From assembly GCA_963678275.1 (NCBI GenBank), contig OY782765.1, positions 5,828,001-5,892,000 of the forward strand: a stretch of DNA of 64,000 nt, read 5' to 3'. The DNA comes from G963677445 sp963678275. GTDB lineage: Bacteria; Bacteroidota; Ignavibacteria; Ignavibacteriales; Melioribacteraceae. Shown in pieces: positions 9,695 to 18,252 of the stretch. Positions within the stretch are counted from its first letter, which is position 1; every line of letters starts with the position of its first letter. The notes below the pieces were generated by a model that was given only the letters and a program-made list of their open reading frames with translations, made no database searches and was not told where the DNA came from. The translations under genes were made by a program, and so were the position numbers.

Positions 9695-10279
9695 GTGCAC
9701 AAACGGTTCTCTGACTTAAAAGATGAAGAGTTAATCAAAGAGTTCCAGGATAACAATACGATTGAAGCTTATGAGGCTTTGGTTAAACGTTATAAAGACC
9801 CTTTGATGAACTTTGTTTACAGATTTATCGGTGATAAGGATGTTTGCACTGATATTGTTCAGGATACGATGATTAAATTTTACCTGAACAAAGATTCGTA
9901 TAAATCATTCGCGAAATTTTCCACATGGATTTATACTATTGCCGGTAATCTGGCAAAAAATGAATTAAAAAGGAGAAAAAGAAGAACTATTATTTCTCTT
10001 CATCAGGATGATGAGGAAAAAGCTGTTCAGATTGAGGATACCTCTTTCGTAGCGCCGGACAGATCGGCAGATAACAGCATTAAAAGTTCTTTTGTGCAAA
10101 AAGCTCTTTTAAAAGTAAAGGATGTTTACAGAGAAGTTGTAATACTCCGGGATATCCAGGGACTTTCCTACGAGGAAATTGCCGAGATAACCGGTTTATC
10201 TATCGGAACTGTAAAATCAAGAATAAATCGCGGAAGAACGCAGCTTCAGAAGTTATTAAATAATATATATCGTGAGTAG
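9695..10279 (+). CDS. ECF-type RNA polymerase sigma factor
   Basis: 194-residue extracytoplasmic-function sigma factor. Region 2 spans about residues 25-95 (YKDPLMNFVYRFIGDK, then DIVQDTMIKFY, then FSTWIYTIAGNLAKNELKRR). Region 4 is near 130-190 (YREVVILRDIQGLSYEEIA, then GLSIGTVKSRINRGRTQLQ). The start is GTG with AAAGAG upstream. A TATAAT box (9685-9690) and a GGAAAC tract about 20 bases further upstream resemble a promoter, but it would leave almost no leader. The next gene starts 5 bases after the stop and encodes a membrane protein that could be its anti-sigma partner. Confidence 0.9.
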   Translation: MHKRFSDLKDEELIKEFQDNNTIEAYEALVKRYKDPLMNFVYRFIGDKDVCTDIVQDTMIKFYLNKDSYKSFAKFSTWIYTIAGNLAKNELKRRKRRTIISLHQDDEEKAVQIEDTSFVAPDRSADNSIKSSFVQKALLKVKDVYREVVILRDIQGLSYEEIAEITGLSIGTVKSRINRGRTQLQKLLNNIYRE

Positions 10280-10284
10280 CGCTT

Positions 10285-10986
10285 ATGGATAATAAATTAT
10301 ACAATGATAAAGAGGAATTTGAAGACCTCCGGAAAATCCTCTCCGGCATGCCTCAGATCGGAACGCCCGATAATTTTGAATTCAATCTTATGGTCAGGAT
10401 ACGCAACAAAAATTTTGAAACCGGTTCCGATAAAAGAATTGGTTTTGCGTTGCCTCCCTTTCTGATCCCCGCGGCGGCGCTGACACTTTCGGTTTTTCTT
10501 GTTGTATTACTTGTTAATCCTTTCAGCGGATCTGCCGAAGAAAATCTGCTAATGACAGAACCACAGCTCAGAGATGGTTACGCTGCCGAATCTTCCTCCG
10601 GCTCTTACCAGGCTGATAAATCTTTCAGAAGCAGCATGATGAGCGAAAGAAATCCCGCCGCGCGCCAGGCTTCACAGGTTTATGTAAGAGGAAACTCTTA
10701 TGATTCCAGGATTGTTGTTCACCCCAATGATGTGGTTACCACAGAAAAAAGGGAACTTCCATTTAGTGATTCAAAGGCTGTCGCTCTCGACAGTTTTGTG
10801 AAGGGCTCGCCGAAAAAATCACGCGACAGGGGACAGAGTATGCTTGCCGGTTATAGCGGCGGAAGAGACAACGCGGAATATTTTGAGTTCAGCGGCTTTT
10901 TCTTCAGCTCCGATGAAAAGGCTATTCAGGATCTTCGCGCGAGGATGGACTCTATTAAAAAGTTTTTGATGAATTCGCCCAGATAA
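10285..10986 (+). CDS. Single-pass membrane protein, possible anti-sigma partner
   Basis: 233 residues. A soluble N-terminus (1-52, including LRKILSGMPQIGTPDNFEFNL split over the anti-sigma-like position), one hydrophobic segment (about 53-75, FALPPFLIPAAALTLSVFLV), then a Ser- and Gly-rich polar tail. No zinc-finger H-x-x-x-C-x-x-C motif is present, so it is not a classical ZAS anti-sigma factor. The call rests on position, directly after an ECF sigma gene with a 5-base gap, and on topology. Family not recognised. Confidence 0.45.
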   Translation: MDNKLYNDKEEFEDLRKILSGMPQIGTPDNFEFNLMVRIRNKNFETGSDKRIGFALPPFLIPAAALTLSVFLVVLLVNPFSGSAEENLLMTEPQLRDGYAAESSSGSYQADKSFRSSMMSERNPAARQASQVYVRGNSYDSRIVVHPNDVVTTEKRELPFSDSKAVALDSFVKGSPKKSRDRGQSMLAGYSGGRDNAEYFEFSGFFFSSDEKAIQDLRARMDSIKKFLMNSPR

Positions 10987-11046
10987 TTGTTTTTCTATGA
11001 AAAATATCTTAAATTTATGGGCTAAAATTAATAAGGATTGATGACA

Positions 11047-11250
11047 ATGAAAAAAGGTATTCATCCCTCGTATAAAAGATGCGAAGTAAGCTGTGTTTGC
11101 GGCAATACATTTGTTACCCGTTCAACTGTGAGCCAGATTAAACTTGAAATTTGTTCGGAATGTCATCCGTTCTTCACTGGTAAACAGAAGATGGTCGACT
11201 CAACCGGTCGTGTTGAAAGATTCAACAAAAAATATGGTATCAAAAAATAA
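11047..11250 (+). CDS. rpmE: Ribosomal protein bL31, zinc-binding type
   Basis: 67-residue large-subunit protein that bridges to the 30S head. MKKGIHPSYK is the typical opening. Four cysteines in C-x-C plus C-x-x-C spacing (CVCGNTF and CSECHPF) make it the zinc-ribbon (C+) form, followed by FTGKQKMVDSTGRVERFNKK with the conserved FTGKQK. ATG 11047 is chosen because AAGGA lies nine bases upstream; an ATG six bases earlier is possible. A terminator follows. Confidence 0.97.
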   Translation: MKKGIHPSYKRCEVSCVCGNTFVTRSTVSQIKLEICSECHPFFTGKQKMVDSTGRVERFNKKYGIKK

Positions 11251-11260
11251 TAAAGTTTCA

Positions 11261-11298
11261 GGACCGTTCATTTTGGAGCGGTCCATTGCTTTTTTCTT
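11261..11298 (+). terminator. Intrinsic terminator after rpmE
   Basis: Stem GGACCG/CGGTCC (11261-11266 with 11279-11284), extendable by three pairs including one G-U, 6-nt loop, followed by a T-rich tract. Confidence 0.85.
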
Positions 11299-11543
11299 TC
11301 CTCCCTTTGTTTTCTTTAATCCCTTCTAAAGTGATATAACCTCCCTTAAAATATTTTCCCTTTTTATAATGTTGCTTATGTGGTTGGTGTTTCAACTCTT
11401 TTTCCCTTTTGCCTCTGTGGGATTGAAAAAAATCAGAGTATGAGTAAAAGTATGTTGACTGATTATGCGTGCGGGCAGTATCCATTTTATGTGTAGGGGG
11501 GGGGACGCCACTAAATCACCAAAACACCAAATCCCGCAAAAGA

Positions 11544-11578
11544 AATTACGAATTACGAATTACGAATTGCGAATTCCG
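11544..11578. repeat. 7-bp tandem repeat, five units
   Basis: Three exact AATTACG units followed by two variant units (AATTGCG, AATTCCG). Confidence 0.85.
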
Positions 11579-11757
11579 GTAATGGACGAAACCTGATTTT
11601 TTATTTTTAACCTTAGTAGCAATGGCATATCCTCAAAAATTTCAACCTTATTGCCTTTTTTACCGGGGAATTCTGTCAGCCTGCCAGCCGCGCAGGGTCC
11701 CTGGCGGGACTTTTTGGGATTTTGAAGTTATCTTAAAGAAAAATTGCCGGTTCTTAT

Positions 11758-11850
11758 CTCTCCACTCTTCACTAACCACTTTTGCTTCTGGCTTGCCAGT
11801 TAATGATTACGATTATTCCATAAGGAGTCAAATTCTACGCAAAATGGCAA
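11758..11850 (+). repeat. Interspersed repeat R1, copy 1
   Basis: Begins TCTCCACTCTTCACTAACCA and ends with TCAAATTCTACGCAAAATGG. Shares the whole order of blocks with copies at 12241, 12421 and 12652. Confidence 0.75.
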
Positions 11851-11950
11851 GAATGCAATTAACAATGAACAATTAATAAGCTCAAGAGAGCCGCAGATTT
11901 TTTTGATTACGCCGATTTCGTTGATTGAGGTGGAAGAAAGCCACTAAAGA

Positions 11951-11978
11951 AATTACGAATTACGAATTACGAATGAGG
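11951..11978. repeat. 7-bp tandem repeat, second array
   Basis: Three exact AATTACG units and a degenerate fourth; the same unit as at 11544. Confidence 0.8.
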
Positions 11979-12240
11979 AATGAAAAGAATATAAAGAAAC
12001 CTTATTTTTTGATTTTTTAACCTTAGTAGCATAGGAAACTACCCGAACAAACTAAACCTTATTAACCTTATTCAAACGGGCGATATGTTCTAAGGAATTA
12101 TTAAATGATCGGGTGAAAAATTCAGATCAGGAATGGAGTGATTAAAAAGATTTACCGGATAAATGTTAGCCATAGAAATCCGAATCGAAGTCGCCATCGA
12201 AATCGGATTCTTTAATAAATCAGAGAATTGTTTTTTAATT

Positions 12241-12340
12241 CTCCACTCTTCACTAACCACTTTTCACTTCCGGCTTTGCCAGCTTAGGATTACGATTATT
12301 CCATAAGAAGTTAAATTCTACGCAAAATGGCAAAATTTTT
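12241..12340 (+). repeat. Interspersed repeat R1, copy 2
   Basis: CTCCACTCTTCACTAACCAC, then GATTACGATTATTCCATAAG, then the AAATTCTACGCAAAATGGC core. Closest to copy 1. Confidence 0.75.
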
Positions 12341-12351
12341 CATAAACACAG

Positions 12352-12410
12352 CCGGTGGTTGAGCGGAGTCGAAACCAGCGGCGGTAGCTTCGACTCCGCT
12401 CAGCTACCGG
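12352..12410. repeat. 22-bp inverted repeat (long hairpin)
   Basis: Arms 12352-12373 and 12389-12410 match at 20 of 22 positions, around a GAGCGGAGTCGAA/TTCGACTCCGCTC core with a 15-nt loop. It lies between R1 copies 2 and 3, with no gene beside it. Confidence 0.85.
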
Positions 12411-12420
12411 ACAGGTTCAG

Positions 12421-12500
12421 TGTTTCTGGCTCTGCCAGTTTGTGATTACGATTATGATTACTCCGTAAGGAGTCAAATTCTACGCAAAATGGCAAAATTT
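12421..12500 (+). repeat. Interspersed repeat R1, copy 3
   Basis: TGTTTCTGGCTCTGCCAGTT, then GATTACGATTATGATTACTC, then CAAATTCTACGCAAAATGGC. Carries an extra GATTA unit relative to copies 1 and 2. It runs directly into a palindromic GTCCCTGGCGGGAC block. Confidence 0.75.
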
Positions 12501-12651
12501 TATTTTACGGGGAAATTCTGTCGTCCCTGGCGGGACTATTGATTCTCTCACTAACCTATTACCCCACAATGAATTGCGGGGCTATTATCTGTTGTCCCTA
12601 ACGGGACTTTTGGGAGATTTTGAAGTTATTACAAAAGAATAATTGTTTTTA

Positions 12652-12740
12652 AACTCTTCACTCGTCACTATCCACTTCCGGCTCCGCCGGTTTATGATTA
12701 CTCCGTAAGAAGTTAAATTCTACGCAAAATTGCAAAATTA
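12652..12740 (+). repeat. Interspersed repeat R1, copy 4
   Basis: Same order of blocks, with one change in the core (AAAATTGCAA in place of AAAATGGCAA). A partial fifth copy, lacking the core, follows at about 12861-12908. Confidence 0.72.
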
Positions 12741-13038
12741 TTACTAATTGGCAGTAAAAATCGGCATTAGATTCCGGTCTTTTTGCAAAGGACGCAAAAA
12801 ACCGGAATGACAAGTAATTGGTAACACTTGGGGAAAGCCAATTCGTCATTCGTAATTCCTCATTGTTTCTGGCCTGCCAGTTTATGTTAATGATTACGAT
12901 TGTAAAAGATGGATAACAGTTTTTTTTGTATTTTTATATTCCCGATAATTCTGTTTCTTGACGAATTGCCGGGAATGAAATTCTCGCGGCAAAAAAAATG
13001 TTGAGTAATCAACATTGCCAATAAAAAAATGACAGGAC

Positions 13039-14403
13039 ATGGATAACAGTTTACATTACAAAGAAACAGCGTTATATGAAGGTCCGAGAGGACTCGCGAT
13101 AAAAATATTAAACCGGATAGACAGAACAGATGCTTATCTCGATAAGATGCTTGAAATTGAAATAAAAAACTCAGAGCTTGACGGAAATGATAAAGCTCTG
13201 CTTTTTGAAATAGTTCACGGTGTAATCAGGTGGCTTGGAAGAATTGACTGGATTCTTACCGGTTTTTATAAAGGACAGTTTTCGAAGTGTATACCGAATG
13301 TAAAAAATGCGATGCGGGTGGCGTTATACCAGATTCTTTTTCTCGATAAGGTGCCCGATTACGCGGCGGTTAATGAAGCGGTCGATTTTGTGAAAAGATT
13401 GCAGGGGGAAAAACCTGCCGGGCTGACCAACGCTGTTCTTCGCAACATAATCAGGAGTAAAAAAGGTATAAGATATCTTGACCCCGATGAGGACCTTCCC
13501 GGTTATCTGAGCGCCTATTACAGCCATCCTTCGTGGCTGGTTAAAAGATGGCTAAAAAGATTCGACCGTGAATTTACCGAAGAGCTGATGATTGCCAATA
13601 ACAGCAAACCAACTCTGCATTTGAGAGTAAATAATATCAAAACCAATAAATCGGAGTTGAAGGGATTGCTTAAATCGGTTAACCTTCGATATAGTGAAGG
13701 GGGCTTCCTCAGGAATTTTATCCGGCTGAATAATCTCTCAAATATTACCGACTGGGAATATTTCACAAAAGGGTATTTCAGTGTTCAGGATGAAAGCACC
13801 GGTTTTCCCTGCATGCTTCTTGACGTAAAACCGGGACACAGGGTATTGGATATGTGCGCGGCGCCGGGGGGTAAAACAGCAATGCTTGCCGATTTAATGA
13901 ATAATAATGGTGAGATAATCGCCCTCGACAGGTATGAAAGCCGCCTGAAAATATTAGGCGCTAATCTTGAACGCTACGGTGTGACAAATGTGAAAATGGA
14001 AAATGTTGACGCTTTGGAATATGATGGAGGTCCTTTCGACCGAATACTTATTGACGCGCCATGTTCCGGACTGGGAACGATAAGAAAAAAACCCGATATA
14101 AAATGGAAGCGGGAGCCTGTAGACCTGAGAAAACTGAGTGAAATACAGTCGGACCTTTTACAAAAGGGAGCTTCGCTGCTTGCTGAAGGCGGGTATCTTG
14201 TTTACAGCACCTGTACCATTGAGCCGGATGAAAATTTTGATATTGTCAGGAAATTTCTTGAAAAGAATCCTGATTATAAATTAATAAACGCGGGTGAAAT
14301 CATCGATGAAAATGTAATTGATGAGAACGGGTGTGTACAGACATTTCCAAATGTGCACCAGATGGATGGTTCCTTCGCGGCAAAAATTCAAAAAGTTAAA
14401 TAA
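13039..14403 (+). CDS. rsmB: 16S rRNA (cytosine-967-C5)-methyltransferase RsmB
   Basis: 454 residues, with an N-terminal NusB-like RNA-binding domain (about 15-155) and a C-terminal SAM-dependent RNA m5C methyltransferase. The SAM-binding motif CAAPGGKTAMLADLM is near residue 272, DAPCSGLGTIRKKPDIKWKR near 338, and the catalytic TC motif in YSTCTIEPDENF near 392. Both catalytic cysteines (PCSG and STCT) are present. AGGAC precedes the ATG. It opens a new transcription run after the repeat region; the next gene begins 15 bases on. Confidence 0.93.
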   Translation: MDNSLHYKETALYEGPRGLAIKILNRIDRTDAYLDKMLEIEIKNSELDGNDKALLFEIVHGVIRWLGRIDWILTGFYKGQFSKCIPNVKNAMRVALYQILFLDKVPDYAAVNEAVDFVKRLQGEKPAGLTNAVLRNIIRSKKGIRYLDPDEDLPGYLSAYYSHPSWLVKRWLKRFDREFTEELMIANNSKPTLHLRVNNIKTNKSELKGLLKSVNLRYSEGGFLRNFIRLNNLSNITDWEYFTKGYFSVQDESTGFPCMLLDVKPGHRVLDMCAAPGGKTAMLADLMNNNGEIIALDRYESRLKILGANLERYGVTNVKMENVDALEYDGGPFDRILIDAPCSGLGTIRKKPDIKWKREPVDLRKLSEIQSDLLQKGASLLAEGGYLVYSTCTIEPDENFDIVRKFLEKNPDYKLINAGEIIDENVIDENGCVQTFPNVHQMDGSFAAKIQKVK

Positions 14404-14418
14404 AACCCACAGGTTGTT

Positions 14419-15279
14419 ATGAATGGAGAAACATTAAAAAAGTTTGCCGAAGATCTGAAAAAAAAGAGAGAAGAAAAGAGTATTTCTCTCCAGCAGATAT
14501 CTGCCAGAACAAGGATAGATATTAAATTTCTTGAAGCTATAGAGACCGGTAATTTTTCCATTCAGCCGGAAGTTTATATGAGAGCTTTTCTCAGGGAATA
14601 TGCCGCTGCCATTGATATGAAGCAGGAAACAATTATGAAGCGGTATGATAACGCCAAATCGGGAATAACCGGACCTGAAGAAGTTTCCGATGAAGAAATC
14701 CCGGAGGGTGAAGATGAACAAATTGAATCAAAACGTGAATTTTCCACTCCCGCCGCTTCTATGACCGATATGTCATCAGGCTCATCCAAAACCGGAAAAT
14801 CTGTTAATCCCCTTCTTATTATCATTCCCTCACTGATTGCTCTCGCTGTTATTATCTATTTCCTCTTTTTTTATGGTTCATCCGGTCAGATAGTTTACGT
14901 CGATACACCTGAAACCGTTCAGACTGAGGAAAAACCAAAGTTCGAGATAAAAGAGACCAAAAAAACGGAACCTCTCGCGGCAGTAAGCGACAGCCTCAAA
15001 ATAAGCGCCGCTGCCAGCGATACAGTCTGGATAAGGGTAATACTCGATGAGGTTAAGATCGATGAATATACACTTTATCCCGGAAGGAGAAAAAATTTCA
15101 CAGTAAAAAATCAGTTAAAAGCGGTCGTGGGAAATGCCGGAGGAATAAAATTTTACCTGAACGGAAAAGAGCTTGAGGCGGTCGGTCGGCCCGGAGAGGT
15201 TAAAAACTGTCTGATAACAAAGGACGGCCTTGTTTCCGAGAGAAAAAACATCAGGAAAACCGGGGAAGATGGAAACTGA
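14419..15279 (+). CDS. RodZ-like helix-turn-helix membrane protein
   Basis: 286 residues: an N-terminal HTH_25 domain (about 5-75, with EKSISLQQISARTRIDIKFL and EVYMRAFLREYAAAI), a low-complexity acidic linker, one membrane segment (about 133-155) and a C-terminal periplasmic beta domain (DUF4115 type, about 195-265, TVWIRVILDEVKIDEYTLYP). This is the architecture of RodZ, which links MreB filaments to the rod-shape machinery; paralogues with other roles exist. Its 3' end overlaps ligA by 11 bases. Confidence 0.82.
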   Translation: MNGETLKKFAEDLKKKREEKSISLQQISARTRIDIKFLEAIETGNFSIQPEVYMRAFLREYAAAIDMKQETIMKRYDNAKSGITGPEEVSDEEIPEGEDEQIESKREFSTPAASMTDMSSGSSKTGKSVNPLLIIIPSLIALAVIIYFLFFYGSSGQIVYVDTPETVQTEEKPKFEIKETKKTEPLAAVSDSLKISAAASDTVWIRVILDEVKIDEYTLYPGRRKNFTVKNQLKAVVGNAGGIKFYLNGKELEAVGRPGEVKNCLITKDGLVSERKNIRKTGEDGN

Positions 15280-17281
15280 AAAAAAAATTGAACAGCTTAG
15301 GGAAGAAATAAACAGGCACAATTATAATTATTATGTGCTCGCCGAACCTGAAATAACTGATGAAGAGTATGATTCTCTTTTGAAAGAGCTGGAGGATCTC
15401 GAGAAAAAAAATCCCCGGCTGATAACACCCGATTCTCCTACACAAAGGGTCGGCTCCGATCTGACAAAAAAATTCAATCCCCGGACTCACCGGGTTCCGA
15501 TGCTAAGTTTATCCAACACATATAATGAGGAGGAGCTCTATGATTTTGACAGAAGAATCAGGGATTCACTTCCTTCGGGAGAGGTTATCGAGTATGTGGC
15601 GGAACTTAAAATAGATGGGGCTTCGGTCAGTCTTACCTACAGGGACGGATATCTTGTGGCAGCCGCGACCAGGGGTGACGGGACCACCGGAGAGGAAATT
15701 ACCCCGAATGTCAGGACTATAAAAAGTGTTCCCCTGAAACTGAGAAAAAAGGAGATTGAAGGATATTTACTGGATGATATAGAGGTCAGGGGGGAAATAT
15801 TTATGGAGAAAAAAGCATTCCTGAGGCTGAATGAAGAACGTGAAAAAAGGGGAGAAAAAGTATTTGCCAATCCCCGGAATTCCACCGCGGGCACATTAAA
15901 GCTGCAGGATCCCTCCATAGTTGCGTCGCGGCCGCTCGATATATTTGTCTATTACCTTATTCCTGCCGAAGGGGAATTTATTTCACAATTTGAAAATCTG
16001 CGGATACTGAAAGAGGCGGGGTTCAAAGTGAATCCATGGTCGAAATTATGCGGCAGCATGGATGAGGTAATTACTTTTTGCCGGGAGACGGAATCAAAAA
16101 GGGATGAAATACCTTATGATATCGACGGGGTGGTTATAAAAGTTAACTCGGTTAAACAGCAGAGTATTCTCGGCAATATAGCGAGATCGCCAAGATGGGC
16201 CACCTCATTTAAATTCAGCGCCCGGAAAGCGGAAACAACAATTAATGATATAATCTGGCAGGTGGGCAGGACCGGCGCGGTTACTCCTGTGGCAGTTCTT
16301 CAGCCTGTGAGTTTGTCAGGTTCGGTTATCAGCAGAGCAACACTGCATAATATAGATGAAATTGAAAGAAAGGATATCCGAATTGGGGACCGGGTTGTAA
16401 TTGAAAAGGGAGGGGATGTTATTCCCAAGGTTACCAGAGTGATAGATTTGGAGAGAGCTGACCGGGGACCGGCTACCACACCGCCTGAAAAATGTCCTGT
16501 CTGCTCATCTCTGCTCTTCAATCCCGAAGAGGAAGTCGGGATATTTTGCGAAAACCATCTTTGTCCCGCTCGTCTGAAGGGAGCCCTGAGCCATTTCGCC
16601 TCACGAAACGCTATGGATATTGAAGGACTTGGCGAAGCGATTACTGACCTGCTTGTCGACAGGGGATATATAAAATCTTTCCCCGATATATATCACCTTT
16701 ACAGCAAAAAGGAAGAGCTGGAAAGAATAGAAAGATTTGGTGAAAAAAGCATTGGAAACTTGTTAGTTGCGATAGAAAATAGTAAGTTAAAACCTTACGA
16801 AAAGGTTTTGTTTGCCCTTGGAATCCGTTTTGTCGGGGAAGGGGTCGCGGCTTTGCTCGCGGAGAACTTTCCTTCTATAGATAAACTGGCAGATGCTTCG
16901 GCCGAAGAGATTGAATCGGTTCATGGCATTGGCCCCCGAATCAGCGAATCAGTCACCGGATTTTTCCGAATAGGAAAAAACAGGGAAATGATCGGGGAGC
17001 TTAAAAAAGCCGGGTTGTCATTCGAGGCGGAACAAAAAGCGGATAAAACAGATTCGTTAAAAGGAAAAGTGTTCGTTCTTACCGGAACTCTTTCTCAAAT
17101 GACCCGCGGTGAGGCAAAAGATAAAATACTGCTCGCGGGAGGCAAGGCAAGTTCATCTGTCAGCCGCAATACCGATTTTGTTGTGGCAGGTGAAAAAGCC
17201 GGTTCCAAACTTAAAAAAGCCAATGAACTTGGCGTAAAGGTTATTTCGGAAGATGAGTTTCTGAATATTATCAATGGATGA
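15269..17281 (+). CDS. ligA: NAD-dependent DNA ligase LigA
   Basis: Essential replicative ligase, 670 residues from the chosen ATG at 15269 (GGGGAAG just upstream); an in-frame start 13 codons earlier would only add unconserved residues. All domains are visible: domain Ia (HNYNYYVLAEPEITDEEYD), the adenylation domain with the KxDG lysine (ELKIDGASVSL, about 112), OB fold, a Cys4 zinc finger (CPVC near 408, then CENHLCPARL), helix-hairpin-helix region and a C-terminal BRCT domain (about 590-665). Overlaps the RodZ-like gene and is in turn overlapped by the next gene (ATGA), so translation is likely coupled. Confidence 0.96.
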   Translation: METEKKIEQLREEINRHNYNYYVLAEPEITDEEYDSLLKELEDLEKKNPRLITPDSPTQRVGSDLTKKFNPRTHRVPMLSLSNTYNEEELYDFDRRIRDSLPSGEVIEYVAELKIDGASVSLTYRDGYLVAAATRGDGTTGEEITPNVRTIKSVPLKLRKKEIEGYLLDDIEVRGEIFMEKKAFLRLNEEREKRGEKVFANPRNSTAGTLKLQDPSIVASRPLDIFVYYLIPAEGEFISQFENLRILKEAGFKVNPWSKLCGSMDEVITFCRETESKRDEIPYDIDGVVIKVNSVKQQSILGNIARSPRWATSFKFSARKAETTINDIIWQVGRTGAVTPVAVLQPVSLSGSVISRATLHNIDEIERKDIRIGDRVVIEKGGDVIPKVTRVIDLERADRGPATTPPEKCPVCSSLLFNPEEEVGIFCENHLCPARLKGALSHFASRNAMDIEGLGEAITDLLVDRGYIKSFPDIYHLYSKKEELERIERFGEKSIGNLLVAIENSKLKPYEKVLFALGIRFVGEGVAALLAENFPSIDKLADASAEEIESVHGIGPRISESVTGFFRIGKNREMIGELKKAGLSFEAEQKADKTDSLKGKVFVLTGTLSQMTRGEAKDKILLAGGKASSSVSRNTDFVVAGEKAGSKLKKANELGVKVISEDEFLNIING

Positions 17282-17814
17282 AAATGTTCAGCGCGACGTT
17301 AGAAAAAGTATCTCTCTTTTTGCTGAAGAGAAAAACCAGACGGTATACCGGTGAACCGAGAAATTTTAACACACTTTTTTCCGGCACGGTAGATTACCTT
17401 GTTATCCTTCCTGAGGATGAAAGTGAATTCAGGCAAACTTTCTCTGTTTTGAAGGAATTAAAAAAGGAGAATAAGAGTATTACACTTTTTCTTCTTGATT
17501 ATTATATCAATCTTCTTCCTTCAGGTGAAAAATACCGCATCCTGCAATATTCAAAAGAGGATGTGAATCGTTTAAGAATTCCGGTCAGGCAGCTTCAGAC
17601 AAGGCTGGCTGATATGAGTTATGATCTCGTAATTGACCTGAATACTTCTGGCGCTCTTTTTCCTGTGGCTGTCGCCAATTATGTTCAGGCAAAATTCCGC
17701 GCCGGTTTTCAGAAGAGCGGTTATGATATGTTTTACAATTTTCAGGTGAGTTCAGTTGAAGGAAATCCTGAAAAATCTTACAGAAAATTGTTAAATTCGC
17801 TAAAGATGTTTTGA
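17278..17814 (+). CDS. GT9-like/DUF6913-type small protein
   Basis: 178 residues. It resembles the N-terminal half of family-9 glycosyltransferases (heptosyltransferases): YLVILPEDESEFRQTF, VLKELKKENKSITLFL and YDLVIDLNTSGALFPVAVAN. It ends FNFQV, then YRKLLNSLKMF, as in small Bacteroidota proteins of the DUF6913 type (recalled, not searched). It lacks the second Rossmann half and any sugar-nucleotide motif, so it is unlikely to be an active transferase. ATGA overlap with ligA. Confidence 0.5.
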   Translation: MKMFSATLEKVSLFLLKRKTRRYTGEPRNFNTLFSGTVDYLVILPEDESEFRQTFSVLKELKKENKSITLFLLDYYINLLPSGEKYRILQYSKEDVNRLRIPVRQLQTRLADMSYDLVIDLNTSGALFPVAVANYVQAKFRAGFQKSGYDMFYNFQVSSVEGNPEKSYRKLLNSLKMF

Positions 17815-17883
17815 AATATCATTTTATTATGTTATAATTAAAGCAAATGTTATTATTTTTCATTTTTTCAAGTCTGCTGAGAT

Positions 17884-18243
17884 ATGAGCGAAAATTTTAA
17901 TTATGAATTGAAAAGAAATGGTGACGTAGCGGTCTTCAAACTTAATGAAAAGAGGTTTGACGCGCCGATAGCAGGGCTTGTCAAGGGTGAGTTTACCATT
18001 TTATTGCATACAGAGGATGTAACCAGGCTTATACTGGACCTGTCGGAAGTGGAATATTGCGACAGCTCGGGATTAAGCGCTATTTTACTTGCGTACCGCA
18101 TATTACAATCGAACGAAGGGCAGATAAGAATTGCCGGGCCGACAAAGAATGTCCGCACACTTATCGAAATTTCACAGCTTAACAGAATTTTACCTATAAC
18201 TGACACAGTTGAGCAGGCTGAAGCCGAACTGGCAAATTTATAA
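17884..18243 (+). CDS. STAS-domain anti-sigma factor antagonist-like protein
   Basis: 119-residue single STAS domain. LDLSEVEYCDSSGLSAILLA carries the conserved Ser phosphorylated in SpoIIAA/RsbV proteins (DSSG). It would bind and be phosphorylated by an anti-sigma serine kinase, but none is encoded here. A TATAAT-like box lies in the 69-base gap upstream. It ends 9 bases before the first symporter gene. Confidence 0.85.
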   Translation: MSENFNYELKRNGDVAVFKLNEKRFDAPIAGLVKGEFTILLHTEDVTRLILDLSEVEYCDSSGLSAILLAYRILQSNEGQIRIAGPTKNVRTLIEISQLNRILPITDTVEQAEAELANL

Positions 18244-18252
18244 GGATTTATC

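Larger units (their letters stand above)
11299..13038. other. 1.7-kb gene-free stretch of decayed interspersed repeats
   Basis: No convincing gene on either strand: the small open frames lack ribosome-binding sites and recognisable protein sequence. The DNA is built from repeated segments. These are 7-bp AATTACG tandems, four copies of a roughly 90-bp unit ending in the AAATTCTACGCAAAATGGC core, copies of a palindromic GTCCCTGGCGGGAC-type block, a repeated AACCTTAGTAGCA box (11609-11621, 12019-12031) and one long hairpin. Two of the repeat types recur at 42.2 kb and 50.8 kb. Confidence 0.7.

Noticed and set aside
11544..12908. Possible CRISPR array in the repeat field
   Set aside because: Repeats are of unequal length and irregular spacing, with no uniform spacers and no cas genes in the window.
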